A stretch of DNA of 64,000 bases from Coptis chinensis (taxonomy: Eukaryota; Streptophyta; Magnoliopsida; Ranunculales; Ranunculaceae), in NCBI GenBank assembly GCA_015680905.1, contig CM027385.1:81303501-81367500 (forward strand), given 5' to 3'. Made by a program: the position numbers and the translations under genes. How positions within the stretch are numbered: the stretch's first letter is position 1; every line of letters starts with the position of its first letter. The notes beneath the pieces are model-generated. The model was not told the origin of the DNA and searched no databases. It saw only the letters and a program-made list of their open reading frames with translations. Shown piece after piece: positions 22,398 through 34,069 of this stretch.

Positions 22398-25300
22398 ATG
22401 GGGACGAAGGGTGGAGGAGGAGAATTACTAGAGTGTTGCATAGGAAGATTAGAAATAGCAAGAGCAAAACCAGTTGGTTTTCTATGTGGCTCAATTCCGG
22501 TGCCAACCGATAAAGCCTTTTATCATCACAACTTCTACTACCAATCAATGCAACAACTTCTACAACTGGAGGTATGAAGATTATTTTTATTGTTTTTAAG
22601 CTGATTATTCGATGCCATGGAACAATAAAGAATGATTTTTTTACATTGCGAGCTAACTATTAGACATAATTAACCAGCACTAAAATAAGTTCAGGCCTTC
22701 AGTGTGTTCTTGCTCAGCTTGTTCCCTGGACAAGCCCTACAATATACTTAGATGCAAGCTTGAGTAGCTCGACTCGGTTACCAGCCCTAGCTCGTAGGAA
22801 ATTATGTATAAGACAAAAGAAGACTTTGGATGACGTTTTGCTAAGATAAATAACGTAATACGACTTGACTGTAAGATTTCCATCGGGAAAGTACTGCTAT
22901 CAGTCAAAATTTTGCAAGGAAATGTGAAGCACTTGCTGTATCTGGTTTAGCGGAGTATGGAGATGAGATTGATGTGGTTGCTCCAGCTGATATTCTTAAG
23001 CAAATTTTTAAGATGCCTTATACCAAGGCTCGACTATCGATTGCAGTTCATCGGATTGGACAGACTCTTGTTTTAAATTCTGGGTATGTTGATGAAACAG
23101 TTACCTCTGTGTTTTACTCAGTTTTAAACTTCTAACTGATGTCTTATAGTGTTTATGAAATCTGTGTATTCCAGGCCTGACATTGAAGAGGGAGAAAAAC
23201 TGGTTAGAAGGCATAGTAGCCAGTCAAAATCTGCAGATCCGTCTCTGTTCTTAAATTTCGCAATGCATTCAGTGAGAGCAGAAGCTTGTGACTGCCCTCC
23301 AAGTCGGTATGCCACGCCAGAAGAGGAATCAAACTCTACCATTTTACCTGGACAATACCATTCTACGGAAGATTCTCTTTTATCTACTGATAATCCAGAG
23401 AATCAGGAAACATCTCCTTTTCTCGGACAGAGAGGTGATGGTACCCGGAGGAAGGATGGACTAAACAACCATGCAGAGTATCCACAGGTTGATCCGGACA
23501 AATATTGGAACAGTAAGCAGAAGAACAGAAACAAGAGGCATGATGCTGTGAAGAAAACGTCGCTAATTGGAGAGAAAGCGAGATGCCCAATTCAAGAGTC
23601 TGAGAAATATCGAAGAATCAGTAACGATGGTTTTCTGAGGATTCTGTTTTGGCAGTTTCACAATTTCCGCATGCTTTTAGGCAGTGACTTGCTTCTATTC
23701 AGTAATGAGAAATATGTTGCTGTGAGCTTGCACTTATGGGATGTTACACGACAGGTGCAGTAGTCATGCCATAAGTATCTCCATAATTTATTTATTTATT
23801 AATTAGGTGTTTGGGGTCGGTCGGTTGGTTCTTGTCCATTTTTCCTTGATCTCGTTACTGTCTGATCCAGGTCACTCCTTTGACTTGGCTTGAAGCCTGG
23901 CTTGATAATATTATGGCCAGTGTACCTGAATTGGCAATCTGCTATCATGAAAATGGCGTTGTTCAAGGCTATGAGCTCCTAAAAACTGACGATATATTCC
24001 TGCTGAAAGGAATTTCAGAAGATGGCACCCCTGCATTTCATCCTCAAGTCGTCCAACAAAATGGTCATTCAGTATTGAGGTTCCTTCAGAACAACTGCAA
24101 GCAAGATCCCGGTGCTTATTGGGTACTTGTTTGCATGCATGAAACTTATCTTCTACTTAGATATGGAAGTTTGACTAATCTCTTATAGATGCTGACTGGC
24201 ATAATTATTGATTCTGGTTTATTTTCAGCTCTATAAAAATGCAGGGGAGGATGTAATTCAACTTTTTGATCTTTCTGTCATCCCCAAGAGCCATTCATCA
24301 GAAGATCATGATGGAAGTTCTAGCCCACTTCCATCTCTGATGCATCGAGGAAGAAGAGATTCCTTATTTTCACTGGGGACCCTTCTGTTCCGTCTGGCTC
24401 ACAGGCTGTCACTTTCATTGGTATGAAATTAAGTACTTGAATCAGTTAAGTTTAGTTCTTCTGATGTGTTTGGCTAATGGTTACTGGTTCTTCTGTAGGT
24501 ACCTAATAGTAAGGCCAAGTGCGCAAGGCTTTTCAAAAAATGTGTTGTTTTCTTGGATGAACAGGAACATCTGGTATAACTTCACGTTAAAATTGCTTCT
24601 TGTGTTGGTTGTTTGATTTGGTACAAGTCTTGATACTCGTGGACAGAATTACATTTACATTTATTCTTTGTTGCTATAGGTGGTCCGAGCATTAGCTCAT
24701 GAACAATTTGCGAGATTAATTTTAAGATGTTATGAAGAGATGGACTTAGCATTTGAGTATATTCCTCTAGAATCTGAAGCTAGAGTTACAGATGCGAAAG
24801 ATGAATCTCCAGATTCCTCAAAGGGAATATCTGGATCTAATCTACATGGAACGGCAACTTCTCAAGTCGTAGAAGACAGTTCTTCAGAAAAAGGTGCAGA
24901 GATTCTTCCAGAACCCTCATCAGGGTATGTGTCGGCAAATAACACCCCCAAAATATGCACATCTACTCCTAAAACCTTTCTTGGATCAAAAGGTGTAGAA
25001 TTAGAAGATTCAGAGGGATCCCTAGTGAGTCCCAGCGGTGATGATATTTCTGAGGTATTTCAGATGTCTGAACCTGCTCCACAATTGGTTCAAACAGTTT
25101 CTGATCCCATCTCTACAAAGTTGGCTGCAGTACACCACGCATCTCAAGCTATCAAGTCCCTTCGATGGAGGCGTCAACTATCCATCTTTCTGTCTGTGCT
25201 TGTGGTGATACTGACTGTATTGAAGTATGTGATATTCGAGAATGGCTCCCTAGATCGAAAATGGACCATAAGTTGTGGAAACTTGTCCTTCTACTTGGCG

Positions 25301-27698
25301 AATCTTATTTAGCTCTTGGAGAAGCTTATTTGGAGGATGGCCAACTGCATCAAGCTTTGAAGGTTGTAGACTTGGCTTGTTCAGTTTATGGATCAATGCC
25401 TCAACATCTTGAAAATGCACAGTTCATTTCATCTATGATTAGTTGCTCAACATTCACTTCAAAGTTGCATGATAGAAACAGAAGTACTGGATTTCTAGAT
25501 GACATGACGGAGCTGAGTTTGACTTCCTCCGAAGATAGTGTTGATCGGTTCTCTTCTACTCATCTATTCTGGGCCAAGGCATGGACACTTGTTGGGGATG
25601 TATACATCGAGCACCAGATTACAACTAGTACAGAAACGTCTGTCCAACCAGAAAGAAAAGTCTCCAGCAGCGAGTTGAGAATATCAACTGAAGTTGAGAA
25701 AGAGGTTAAGAGACTCAAAAAAAAGTTGGGCCAGTTTAAGCAGAACTGCAGTATTTGTTCTTTGATAAATTGCAGTTGCCAGAGTGATCGTGCAAGTAGT
25801 GGAAACAGTGCAAGCAGTAGTAGCAGTAGCAGTAACCGTGGAGCTGTACATGCATTAGCTTGTGGTAGAAAGAAATCAAATGTGAAGAAGTCATTGCCCT
25901 TAGCTCTGGGAACAGAGGATGAGCATCCAAACTTAGGAGTCGGAGATGTGAATGGTTCTGATAGTGCATATTTAAACAAAAGAGATGCTAACACCCAGTC
26001 TTCTATTATGGACAAAATGTACACTGTTGAGAGAACCACTTTGGATACTAATCATAGAAGACATGATGGCACGTCAGAAATGCATGAGTCTACAATGTCA
26101 ACTAAGTCTGACAATGGTACTAAAGAAGTATCTAACGGTAGAATTGGTGGGATTTTTAAATTTCTTAAGGGTCCGATTGCTGGAGACGCAGATTACAATC
26201 TTTCAGCTGCCTTAAGTTGTTATAATGCGGCCAGGAAAGCTTTGGCTGGACTTCAAACTGGTTCAGCGGAACTTCAGTCTGTTTTTAAAAAGAAAGGATG
26301 GGTGTGTAATGAATTCGGTCGAATATGGCTCCAGAGGAAAGACATAGAAAGAGCTGAGCTTGCCTTTGCAGATGCAGTAAAAGCATTTAAAGAAGTTTCT
26401 GACCATGCTAATATCATTTTGATCAACTGTAATTTAGGGCATGGCAGAAGAGCATTGGCTGAAGAAATGGGGTCCAAGTTAGAACAACTTAAAGTTCATA
26501 AAGTTTTGCAGGGTGCATACAACCGAGCTCTGGAGACTGCTAAATTGGAGTACAGTGAATCACTGAGATATTATGCTGCTGCTAGGTCTGAATTGAGTAT
26601 TGTTGATAAAGTTGCTGGTTCAGTCACGGTGTCAAGCAGCTTGAGGAATGAAGTCTACACCCAATTGGCTCATACTTATCTTAGGCTTGGTATGCTTTTG
26701 GCTAGAGAAGATATATCTGCCGAAGTTTATGAAAATGGAGCTCTGGAAGATCTATCGATGGGTTATATTAATCCTTGTGATAGAAGAGCTAGGAAAGAAC
26801 TGAGGAAACATGAGATTTCGGCCAATGATGCAATTAGGGAGGCTTTGTCTTTATATGAGTTGCTGGGAGAACCCATGCAAAACAGGAGGCTGCCTATGCT
26901 TATTTTCAATTAGCTTGCTACCACAGGAATTCCTGTTTGAAGTTCTTGTATCAAATCAAAGTGTCCAGAAAGGAAAACAACATTTTGCAAAAGGTCAAAC
27001 AGTATGCTGCTTTGGCTGAGAGGAGCTGGCAGAAATCAGTTGATTTTTATGGCCCAATGACACATCCTGCTATGCACCTAACTATTCTCATTGAACGATC
27101 AGCTCTCTCGTGGAAACTCTCAGATCGTATTCACTCCAATACAGTATGGTTTCTCAACTTGTCTCTTCACATATTTAATAAGGTTCCCTATTTAAAGTTG
27201 ACCCCTCATTTGATATGTGCAAACTGAAAATTCCTGCCTGAAATTTTAGATTGCATGCTAACATGTTGAGGATACCCTGTCTAAACAATTTATGTATCAA
27301 AGATTATTTATTTTTTATAGGACATGATAGCAGAATCATATTCTCCTGCACATATTTTAAATGCTGATATGATGCACGTCATGTTTCAGATGTTGGAGTC
27401 AGCTCTACTTCGCCTGCTTGAAGCTCGCCATTTATCAGTGGAGCCAACAATTAATTCTCTGGGCAATGACCACACTGAGATTGATGCTAATTTTAAGAGT
27501 CAACTGCAGGCAATACTGAAGAGGATGTTGCAAGTTGCTTTATCTGGAAATGCAAGCAAATCCTTTGGTGTAAACCAGGCAAGTTCTGCATGTAACAAGC
27601 CTGGAGATATTGCAAAGCTCCGGGAGCTTTATGGGATGTCACTGAAGTTAACAGATTTGAGTCTGTTGCACGACATGTATGAGTTGTGGATGTCGTGA
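22398..27698 (+). CDS. EDRF1-like protein (erythroid differentiation-related factor 1 homologue), two frame breaks
   Basis: Eight exons are seen: 22398-22571, about 22880-23083, 23175-23754, 23871-24122, 24229-24420, 24499-24573, 24680-27143 and 27321-27698. Recognisable blocks include LEIARAKPVGFLCGSIPVPT, YGDEIDVVAPADILKQIFK, GFLRILFWQFHNFRMLLGSD, LRFLQNNCKQDPGAYW, AGEDVIQLFDLSVIPK, the TPR-like SYLALGEAYLEDGQLHQAL, and the C-terminal ELYGMSLKLTDLSLLHDMYE. The family is large and conserved from plants to animals; the human member is linked to red-cell differentiation and the plant role is unclear. Two breaks are seen. Near 25165-25185, between SLRWRRQL and HLSVCACGD, the frame changes and some residues normally present seem lost. 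Near 26881 a single base is missing in CAAAACAGG. The start of exon 2 does not fit the phase of exon 1, and sequence normally between them may be gone. It is either a recent pseudogene or a real gene with sequence errors. Confidence 0.8.
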
Positions 27699-27748
27699 TC
27701 ACAAGTTTGCTCTCACGTTCTGGTATTCAAAGTGAATCAATAAATATA

Positions 27749-28548
27749 GAGAATTGCTAGCGTCCTGACCCTTTCTTGGGGTAGGACCATTCTACCTCTT
27801 AAGAAACAAAAAAAAGTGACCAAACAATTGTAAAACAGGTTATTTCTAATTTTTATCTTCTCCCACCTGCAAACTCTCTCTCTTCTTCCTTTCTATTTCT
27901 TCTTCTCCACCATCTATTTTCTCTCTAAACATCACCACCTACCTCTTCAATTGGAACTACCAACATTGGTAAATTGATATAAATTAAAGGAGCTAGAACT
28001 AAAAAATTTCGGATTGTTTCTTCCATCATGAACATTTTGAGTAGAATTATGTGGTAAATACCTAAAATCTTTAGCTCTTCTTAATATTCCAACATTCCAT
28101 GCAAAAATTCGGGTTTTTTCTTGTTTGGGACATGATTCTTTAGTTCACTTTTGTGTTCTATTGTTTCTCTTTTGAGGCCTTTATGAGCATTCATAATTAG
28201 GAATAAAATGTAGTGGGTTCTCTTTATAACCTCAATGATTAATTAATGGTGATAGATGACAAGAACGATTCAAATGTGTTTATATGGTTGGAGGCAGTGA
28301 CAATGGCAGTGGTTGGAGTGGTGGGGGATTGATGGGTGAAGAAGAAGAAAAAATAAATTAGAGAAAAGAAAGAAGTTAACTGTGGTGAACTAAGAAAAAG
28401 AAAGTGAGTCAACTCACTATAATTTGTATTGGTCCGACTTTGTGAATAAAAATAGAACCACTAGAGTAGGTAAATGGGTCACTTTTTTTTGTTTCTTAAG
28501 AGGTAGAATGGTCCTACCCCAGAAAGGGTAAGGACGCTAGCAATTCTC
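27749..28548. mobile_element. 800-bp Mutator-like MITE with ~70-bp TIRs and 9-bp TSD
   Basis: It starts GAGAATTGCTAGCGTCCTGA and ends with the near-exact inverse. The inverted repeats run for about 70 bp, through TAGGACCATTCTACCTCTTA and the A-rich AAGTGACC. ATAAATATA lies on both sides (27740-27748 and 28549-28557). A 9-bp duplication with long TIRs is typical of Mutator-like elements. There is no coding sequence inside. It begins only 51 bp after the EDRF1-like stop codon, so it may provide or disturb that gene's 3' end. Confidence 0.92.
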
Positions 28549-28557
28549 ATAAATATA

Positions 28558-30359
28558 TTCCGACTGTTGTGTGGTGCTTTGTATACCGTATGTCCGTATA
28601 CGTTTCCCCACGTCTTGTGGTAATTTTGTTGTGTATGATAGTCTTCTGTTGTTTTACCCCGTTTCCTTTTTTACGGTAATTTTGTACATCCTGATATGGT
28701 CATATGTTTAATGTTTTCCTAAGCTTTACCTACTACAAATGTAATTCTGAACCAGTCATTGTTATTCTTACTTTGGGATGACTAATACCAACATTTTTTA
28801 ATTTTCCAGTTAAAAAAAAGTTCATAGTTAAATTCAAAATTCCAAGAAGAAATGTCAAAACGGATGGTATTAAGGAAAATAGCCGTTTAAAAGAAGCAAA
28901 ACGGCCACATTTTCAAAATAAACTCTTGACCTAAAACTCATTCCCCTAATAATTTTTGCCACAATGACCCCGTGTCAGGCCGGTCATAATTGCGTTAAGT
29001 AGGGTCAGAGCAAACCTTAATCCCTTGCATTTTTCTTTGTCTGTGTTATGGTCATATAGTTTCAGTCATCTTTAGGAGAGCTACCAAAAAAACACCAAAA
29101 TTTTGAACTAAAAAAACACCAAACCAAAAAAAGACCAAGCAACTTTAGGAGCAACATCAAATTTTTACCAAGCAACTACGTGGTTTTGGATAGCCCATGT
29201 GGTTTTTCCAAAACCGCACCACTAAAGCCCAATTGACAGGCCCAAACCCACGCAGTTTTCAGAAAACCGCATCATGTATCGCACATAAACTTTTTTATTT
29301 TTTTTCTTTCCCAATCTAAGAAAAACCGTGTGGTTTTGCCAAAACCGTGCCATAGAAGCCCATTTAGCAGCCCAAGCCCACGCGATTTTGCCAAAACCGC
29401 GTAAGTGATTTGATACAACATCAAACCTGGAACGAAATATTGACTGATTTGGTGTTTTTTTTGGTATTTTCATCAACATGTAGTTCTCATGAAGTTGAAA
29501 AAACACAAATTTTTTTTGTTTTTTTGGAAATTTGGTGTTTGGTGCTAAGTTGATATCACTCCTAAAAATGCTTTTAGTTGGGGGTGATAGTTTTGTACAC
29601 GACCCACGAACTCAACATGAAATTAGTAGGTTCGGATTGGAAAAAAAAAAATTGAGTCATTTAAAGGTTGATCCCGCATAAATAAATGAGTTGAGTTGGA
29701 ATTATATATGTTAACATGAGTAACCCATAAGTATACCCAATTAGTTTTCGGGTCTAATAGGTCCGTGACCCATATAACCTGATTTAAAATATGTTTCCTA
29801 ATTTTTAGATATCATCATCTTAATTCCTAACTACCTTAAACAAAAGAGATGAATCATTAGCAATATCATGGGCTGTGTAACAATAAATCATATATTTTTA
29901 ATAAATTCAGAGTTAATCCTTTGTTGCTTATCAATTTGTATTTGCAAAAGTCCAAATTTACTAACGGATTATCTATTAACTCTATCCGAGTTTGATCCAC
30001 TAGCTTTAACGAACCGATTTAAAGATATCGGAATTCCCGCAGGTATTATATTCCGATTATATTTCGAAATTTCGAAATTTTCAATATAATTCTGAAATTT
30101 TCAAAAAGCCCAATCCCCCACTAAAAGACCATCTTCACCAGCTACAGTCTACTTTCTCCCCAGGCGATTTTAAGGTAATCCAAAATTTTAACTTTTTTTC
30201 TTAAAATGTGTGCCTTTGGATCTATAAATTTATTCCTCTAATTGTTATACATTGAATTTCATAAAAAAGTATACTTTTTTATTTTTTATTAGCTTATTGT
30301 ATTTTGCCATGTGTGTAAAGTTTATTGTTTTGTTGTGATGTAGGATATCATATCATATC
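28558..30359. other. Spacer with a two-copy repeat of an AAAACCGC-rich unit
   Basis: At 29209-29272 and 29339-29401 a 60-odd-bp unit (CCAAAACCGC.CCA, then AGCCCA, CCCACGC, TTTT..AAAACCGC) occurs twice at about 130-bp spacing. It is flanked by A-rich and T-rich tracts with an inverted relation (ACACCAAA near 29090-29130, TTTGGTGTTT near 29445-29535). It may be a small repetitive element. The rest is AT-rich without a gene. The final part, to 30359, is the KRTCAP2-like promoter and leader. Confidence 0.5.
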
Positions 30360-32661
30360 ATGGCTGGGTCAGGAAGCTCAATGATATGTTCATTTCTATT
30401 GTTCACTGTTATTTTATCACTTGAAGAAATGTATAGAGGGAAATTAGCATCTACTGAGTTATTCACTATAGTTGGTGGCTTCATCAGCTCACTTATATTT
30501 GTTATGTTACTTACTGTGAGTATTTCGTTCCATGATTAAATTGCTGTATCGTTTTAGCTTTGTCATTTTTGTTGTTTCATCCTCGGCTTTTATACTACTT
30601 ACTTTGTGATGATCCACCTCATACTGGCATGTAATATACTTGGCAAAAATGCAGTTTTCACCCTTGAACTTGTCGCGCTTTACCACTTACCCCCCCAAAC
30701 TTCACTTTAGGCAATTTTAACCCTGGACTTGTAAAACGTATCCAGCTCCATTTTTCTAGTTCATTTCCGGCACCTGAAGAGTGACGTGGAATTATGTTTT
30801 CTTACGTGGCAAAATTAGAATTTGACATGTGGCAAAATTAGAAATTCCACTGAAGAAAAGATAATTCCATGTCACTCCACGTCACTTTTCAGGTGCCGGA
30901 AATGAACTGGAAAAATGGAGTTGGATACGTTTTACAAGTCCAGGATTAAAATTGCCTAAAGTGAAGTGTGGGGGGTAAGTGGTAAAACGTGACAAGTTCG
31001 AGGGTGAAAACTACCTTTTTGCCAATATACTTCTTACTTTGTCACCCACCCACAAAACATGTCATGGTTGTCTAGTTCTCATTAAAGGTGCTCAACATTA
31101 GTAATTCTAATATATATCCAGAACATAGAATAGTTTCTTAAACTGATTTGGGACTAATCCATGTTACTGCAATCATTTCTCATGAGCTAGGAGACTTTCT
31201 GATACACCTCCTTGGGATGTTAAATATGCTCATACACATAATTATTGCAATATATCTTGATATCTGTCTTCTTTCACCTAACTTGGAAGTATTGTTGTAA
31301 TATAAACTATACTTGCTATGACTTTAGCATTGCAAGAAAAGTGTTCTTATGTGATACTGTAATAGTACATATAGCTTGTTGATTATGAGATTTTGATCTC
31401 ACTTGGCCTACCTTTTGCAGTTCATTGGGAATTTTCAAGAAACACTTGGCATGAAAACAGGGTGGGGTGCCGGTAAGTGAAGCTTGATTGTGATATATAG
31501 ATTGATTGTGTGATTCTTCTCTCTTTAAGTGTTTAAACTTGTGTATGATTGATGAGAAAACAACAGGAAAGGTGCTTTTGGAAGAAGATTTTCATCAGTC
31601 AAACACATCCCAAGTAGCATATTTTACCCTTTCTAGTGTGCTATATTCATTGCACTACTAAAAGGATTTGTTTGTACTTTTGGTTTAGGAGGAATTATGG
31701 ACAATAATGTAGTAATAACTAGCTTCTTTTCTTTTGGCAGTTTTATTAGCTGAGGTTGTTGCTCTTATTGCTGCTGGCACAGTGCATCGAGTTTGTATAT
31801 CAACATGGTAATACTTTTCTTTTGTACTGAATTCTCCTTACGCATTATAAGAATTTGTGATGATATATTGCTCTAGAAAGTTAGAATAGAGCACCTTTTT
31901 ACAAAAATAAACATCTTTAGGCCATTAGAGATGAATTCCTAATTGAAATAATTACGTGTTTATGTTCTGACTTGATGTTGGAAGTGACGAGATTGAGGCA
32001 TGGTTTTCTTGTGTACGATTGTATGGATAGTCTGCCTTTATCTCTTATACTAGATTAATTAATTGACACGACATTAGTTCATCTATCTTAGGGGCAGAAA
32101 TGGAGACGACATTAGTTCATCTAGATTGTTAGGATGTTCGGGACTTCATGATCCTTCTCATTTCTATGGAACTGTTTTTATAATGGCATAAATAATGCAA
32201 CACATAGCCCATGGAACTGTTTTTATAAAAATAGAAGTGTTCAAATAAGATTGCTAATGGTCCTTAATCTTGGCTCTTTCTAAGTTTGTAACTCATCCAA
32301 AAAAATGACTTTGGGCCCTTGCTTAGACTTGAACCAATAATGTCTACAACCTTCCCTCACAAGCTGTGGAATTCATGTAGAATAGGCTGCATTATTGTGA
32401 TTTTTGTTAAGTTGTTATTTTTCTGGAGACATTTTTTAAGACGTAGAACTGCTAGGTGAGTTGCTTTTTAATAGTTCAAATGTGAGCAAAAGCATACTAT
32501 AGATGTTTGTGTATCTTACTCTTGTTAGCTCATTGCAAACTTAATGTTTGTGTATCTGACTCCTTTACAGTTTCTTGTTTTCTGCTGCTCTGCTGTATGA
32601 GATTAATAAGCTCTCAGGGATGGCGCTTGCCAAGAATGAGACTAAAACAAAGAGGCATTGA
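30360..32661 (+). CDS. KRTCAP2-like oligosaccharyltransferase subunit, intact
   Basis: Exons at 30360-30515, 31421-31472, 31741-31807 and 32571-32661 join in phase to 122 codons (121 residues). The protein begins MAGSGSSMICSFLLFTVILS and has the family's segments EEMYRGKLASTELFTI, GGFISSLIFVMLLT, FIGNFQETLGMKTGWGA, AEVVALIAAGTVHRVCISTC, FLFSAALLYEINKLSG and a basic tail ending TKTKRH. Four hydrophobic segments are visible (about residues 8-21, 36-52, 72-86 and 93-108). The human homologue KCP2 is an accessory subunit of the endoplasmic reticulum oligosaccharyltransferase that N-glycosylates nascent proteins. All introns are GT..AG; intron 1 contains a hairpin MITE. Confidence 0.93.
30640..31025. 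mobile_element. Hairpin MITE in intron 1 of the KRTCAP2-like gene
   Basis: The two halves are inverted copies almost end to end: TTGGCAAAAATGCAGTTTTC at the left, the matching inverse at the right, and the internal CACTTTAGGCAATTTTAA and CATTTCCGGCACCTGAA also inverted. TATAC flanks both ends (30635-30639 and 31026-31030), a likely 5-bp target duplication. It is non-coding. The transcript would fold into a stem of more than 150 bp. Confidence 0.9.
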
Positions 32662-34069
32662 CCACAGTGATCACAGTATCTGCTGTATGAAGTGAGAGTT
32701 TAATGCCATTATGTTAAATTTGAGAGAACTCATGTGGTAGCAAACGTAGGAAAAACATGTGATTGTAATTTTTAGGAAGATAGTTTTTTGGAGGCTCTTG
32801 TACGAAGTTCCTATCTGGTTGTACTCTTATATTGATTATCTAATGGATCACATTCCTCTTTTGTTAGGTCGAAAAGAAGAAAAAAATAAAGAAATAAAAG
32901 AAAAATGCAGCTTTCTTTTTCGATTACTGCCATAATATTAGTGGTTGTCCATCATCATAGTAGTGCGTTCTTGGCTTGAAAGTGTTAAGTGATTTTTTCC
33001 ATTTTAGTGTTTGAAAATCGTTCAGCATATAATAACCCTATAATTGCTCTGAGAAACCCGCCACCTCTACACTTGTGAGCCGGCTCATCTGTTTTGAACT
33101 AAAGATATAAAATACTACTCTACTCTGTCCTAATGCGGTAAAGTTCAATTTTCTAATCAAATTGATAGATCGTTTTCCTTTTGATTTTATTAATCATTGG
33201 AGTTTCTAGTTCTCAATAGAAAATTAGAATTTATTGAATTCGTGTGGTTGAAACACAATTATTTTTTTCTTTAAAACTTAGAATTTGATACTAATATAAG
33301 TAGGCAAACAAAAGAGGAACCATGTTTCTCCTAAGCATCATAAACACCAAAATGTTGTTATGTTGCTAGTCAAGCTACTATCATAGAACCATTTTAGAGT
33401 CATACTCATTCGGTCATTCCTAATTCAGTCTCTGAGTATTTGGATAAAGTGTTGGAGTGAAGTCAATTTCTTCTTTTCCTCTTAATTTTTCAATCCTTTG
33501 AATTTAATTCTTCTAAACTGCTTACTGCAGATAACTTTTCAGCAATGCCTCTTGAACTTTGGTTTGTTACTACTAAATACTAATGACAATGTGTATGAGT
33601 TGAGTTAGTTATCAAACTGCAAAAGTTTGATCACACAGTGCATCATTTCTCAAGTGCAAGAAATTTCATGACTGGTCTCCATGATTAGCAGAGAACCTAT
33701 AAGGTGATTTTAATTTCCGAAGTAAGGTTTCCCCTGCAACCTTACTTCTGAATGTTTTTTCCTGAATCACCATTATAAAAGTAAAATCAAAATACTCTCA
33801 CCTTCTGAAAAGAGGGCAACAAGCGACTTCAGAACAATATAGAGACAGTAAAATGTTATTCAGATAAATTCATTCAAGATGTACAAGAAGACCAAAAACA
33901 ATGTTAAAAAATTAATGAAATCGAATTTGATGCCTTCAAATCCTTGAGCTTCTCATGACATCAACAACAACAAAAAATGATATAAAGGGACAGACTCCTG
34001 TAAATTGAGAGTTTACACTTCAATGATATTAAAGTAAAACAAATTAGCAAAGGGACCAAGCACTTCTTG
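32662..34069. other. Intergenic spacer between convergent genes
   Basis: Holds the 3' flank of the KRTCAP2-like gene and, on the other strand, the 3' flank of the hydrolase. No further gene, repeat or RNA was recognised. Confidence 0.45.

Noticed and set aside
25560-26039. 159-codon minus-strand frame
   Set aside because: It is the antisense shadow of the large EDRF1-like exon.
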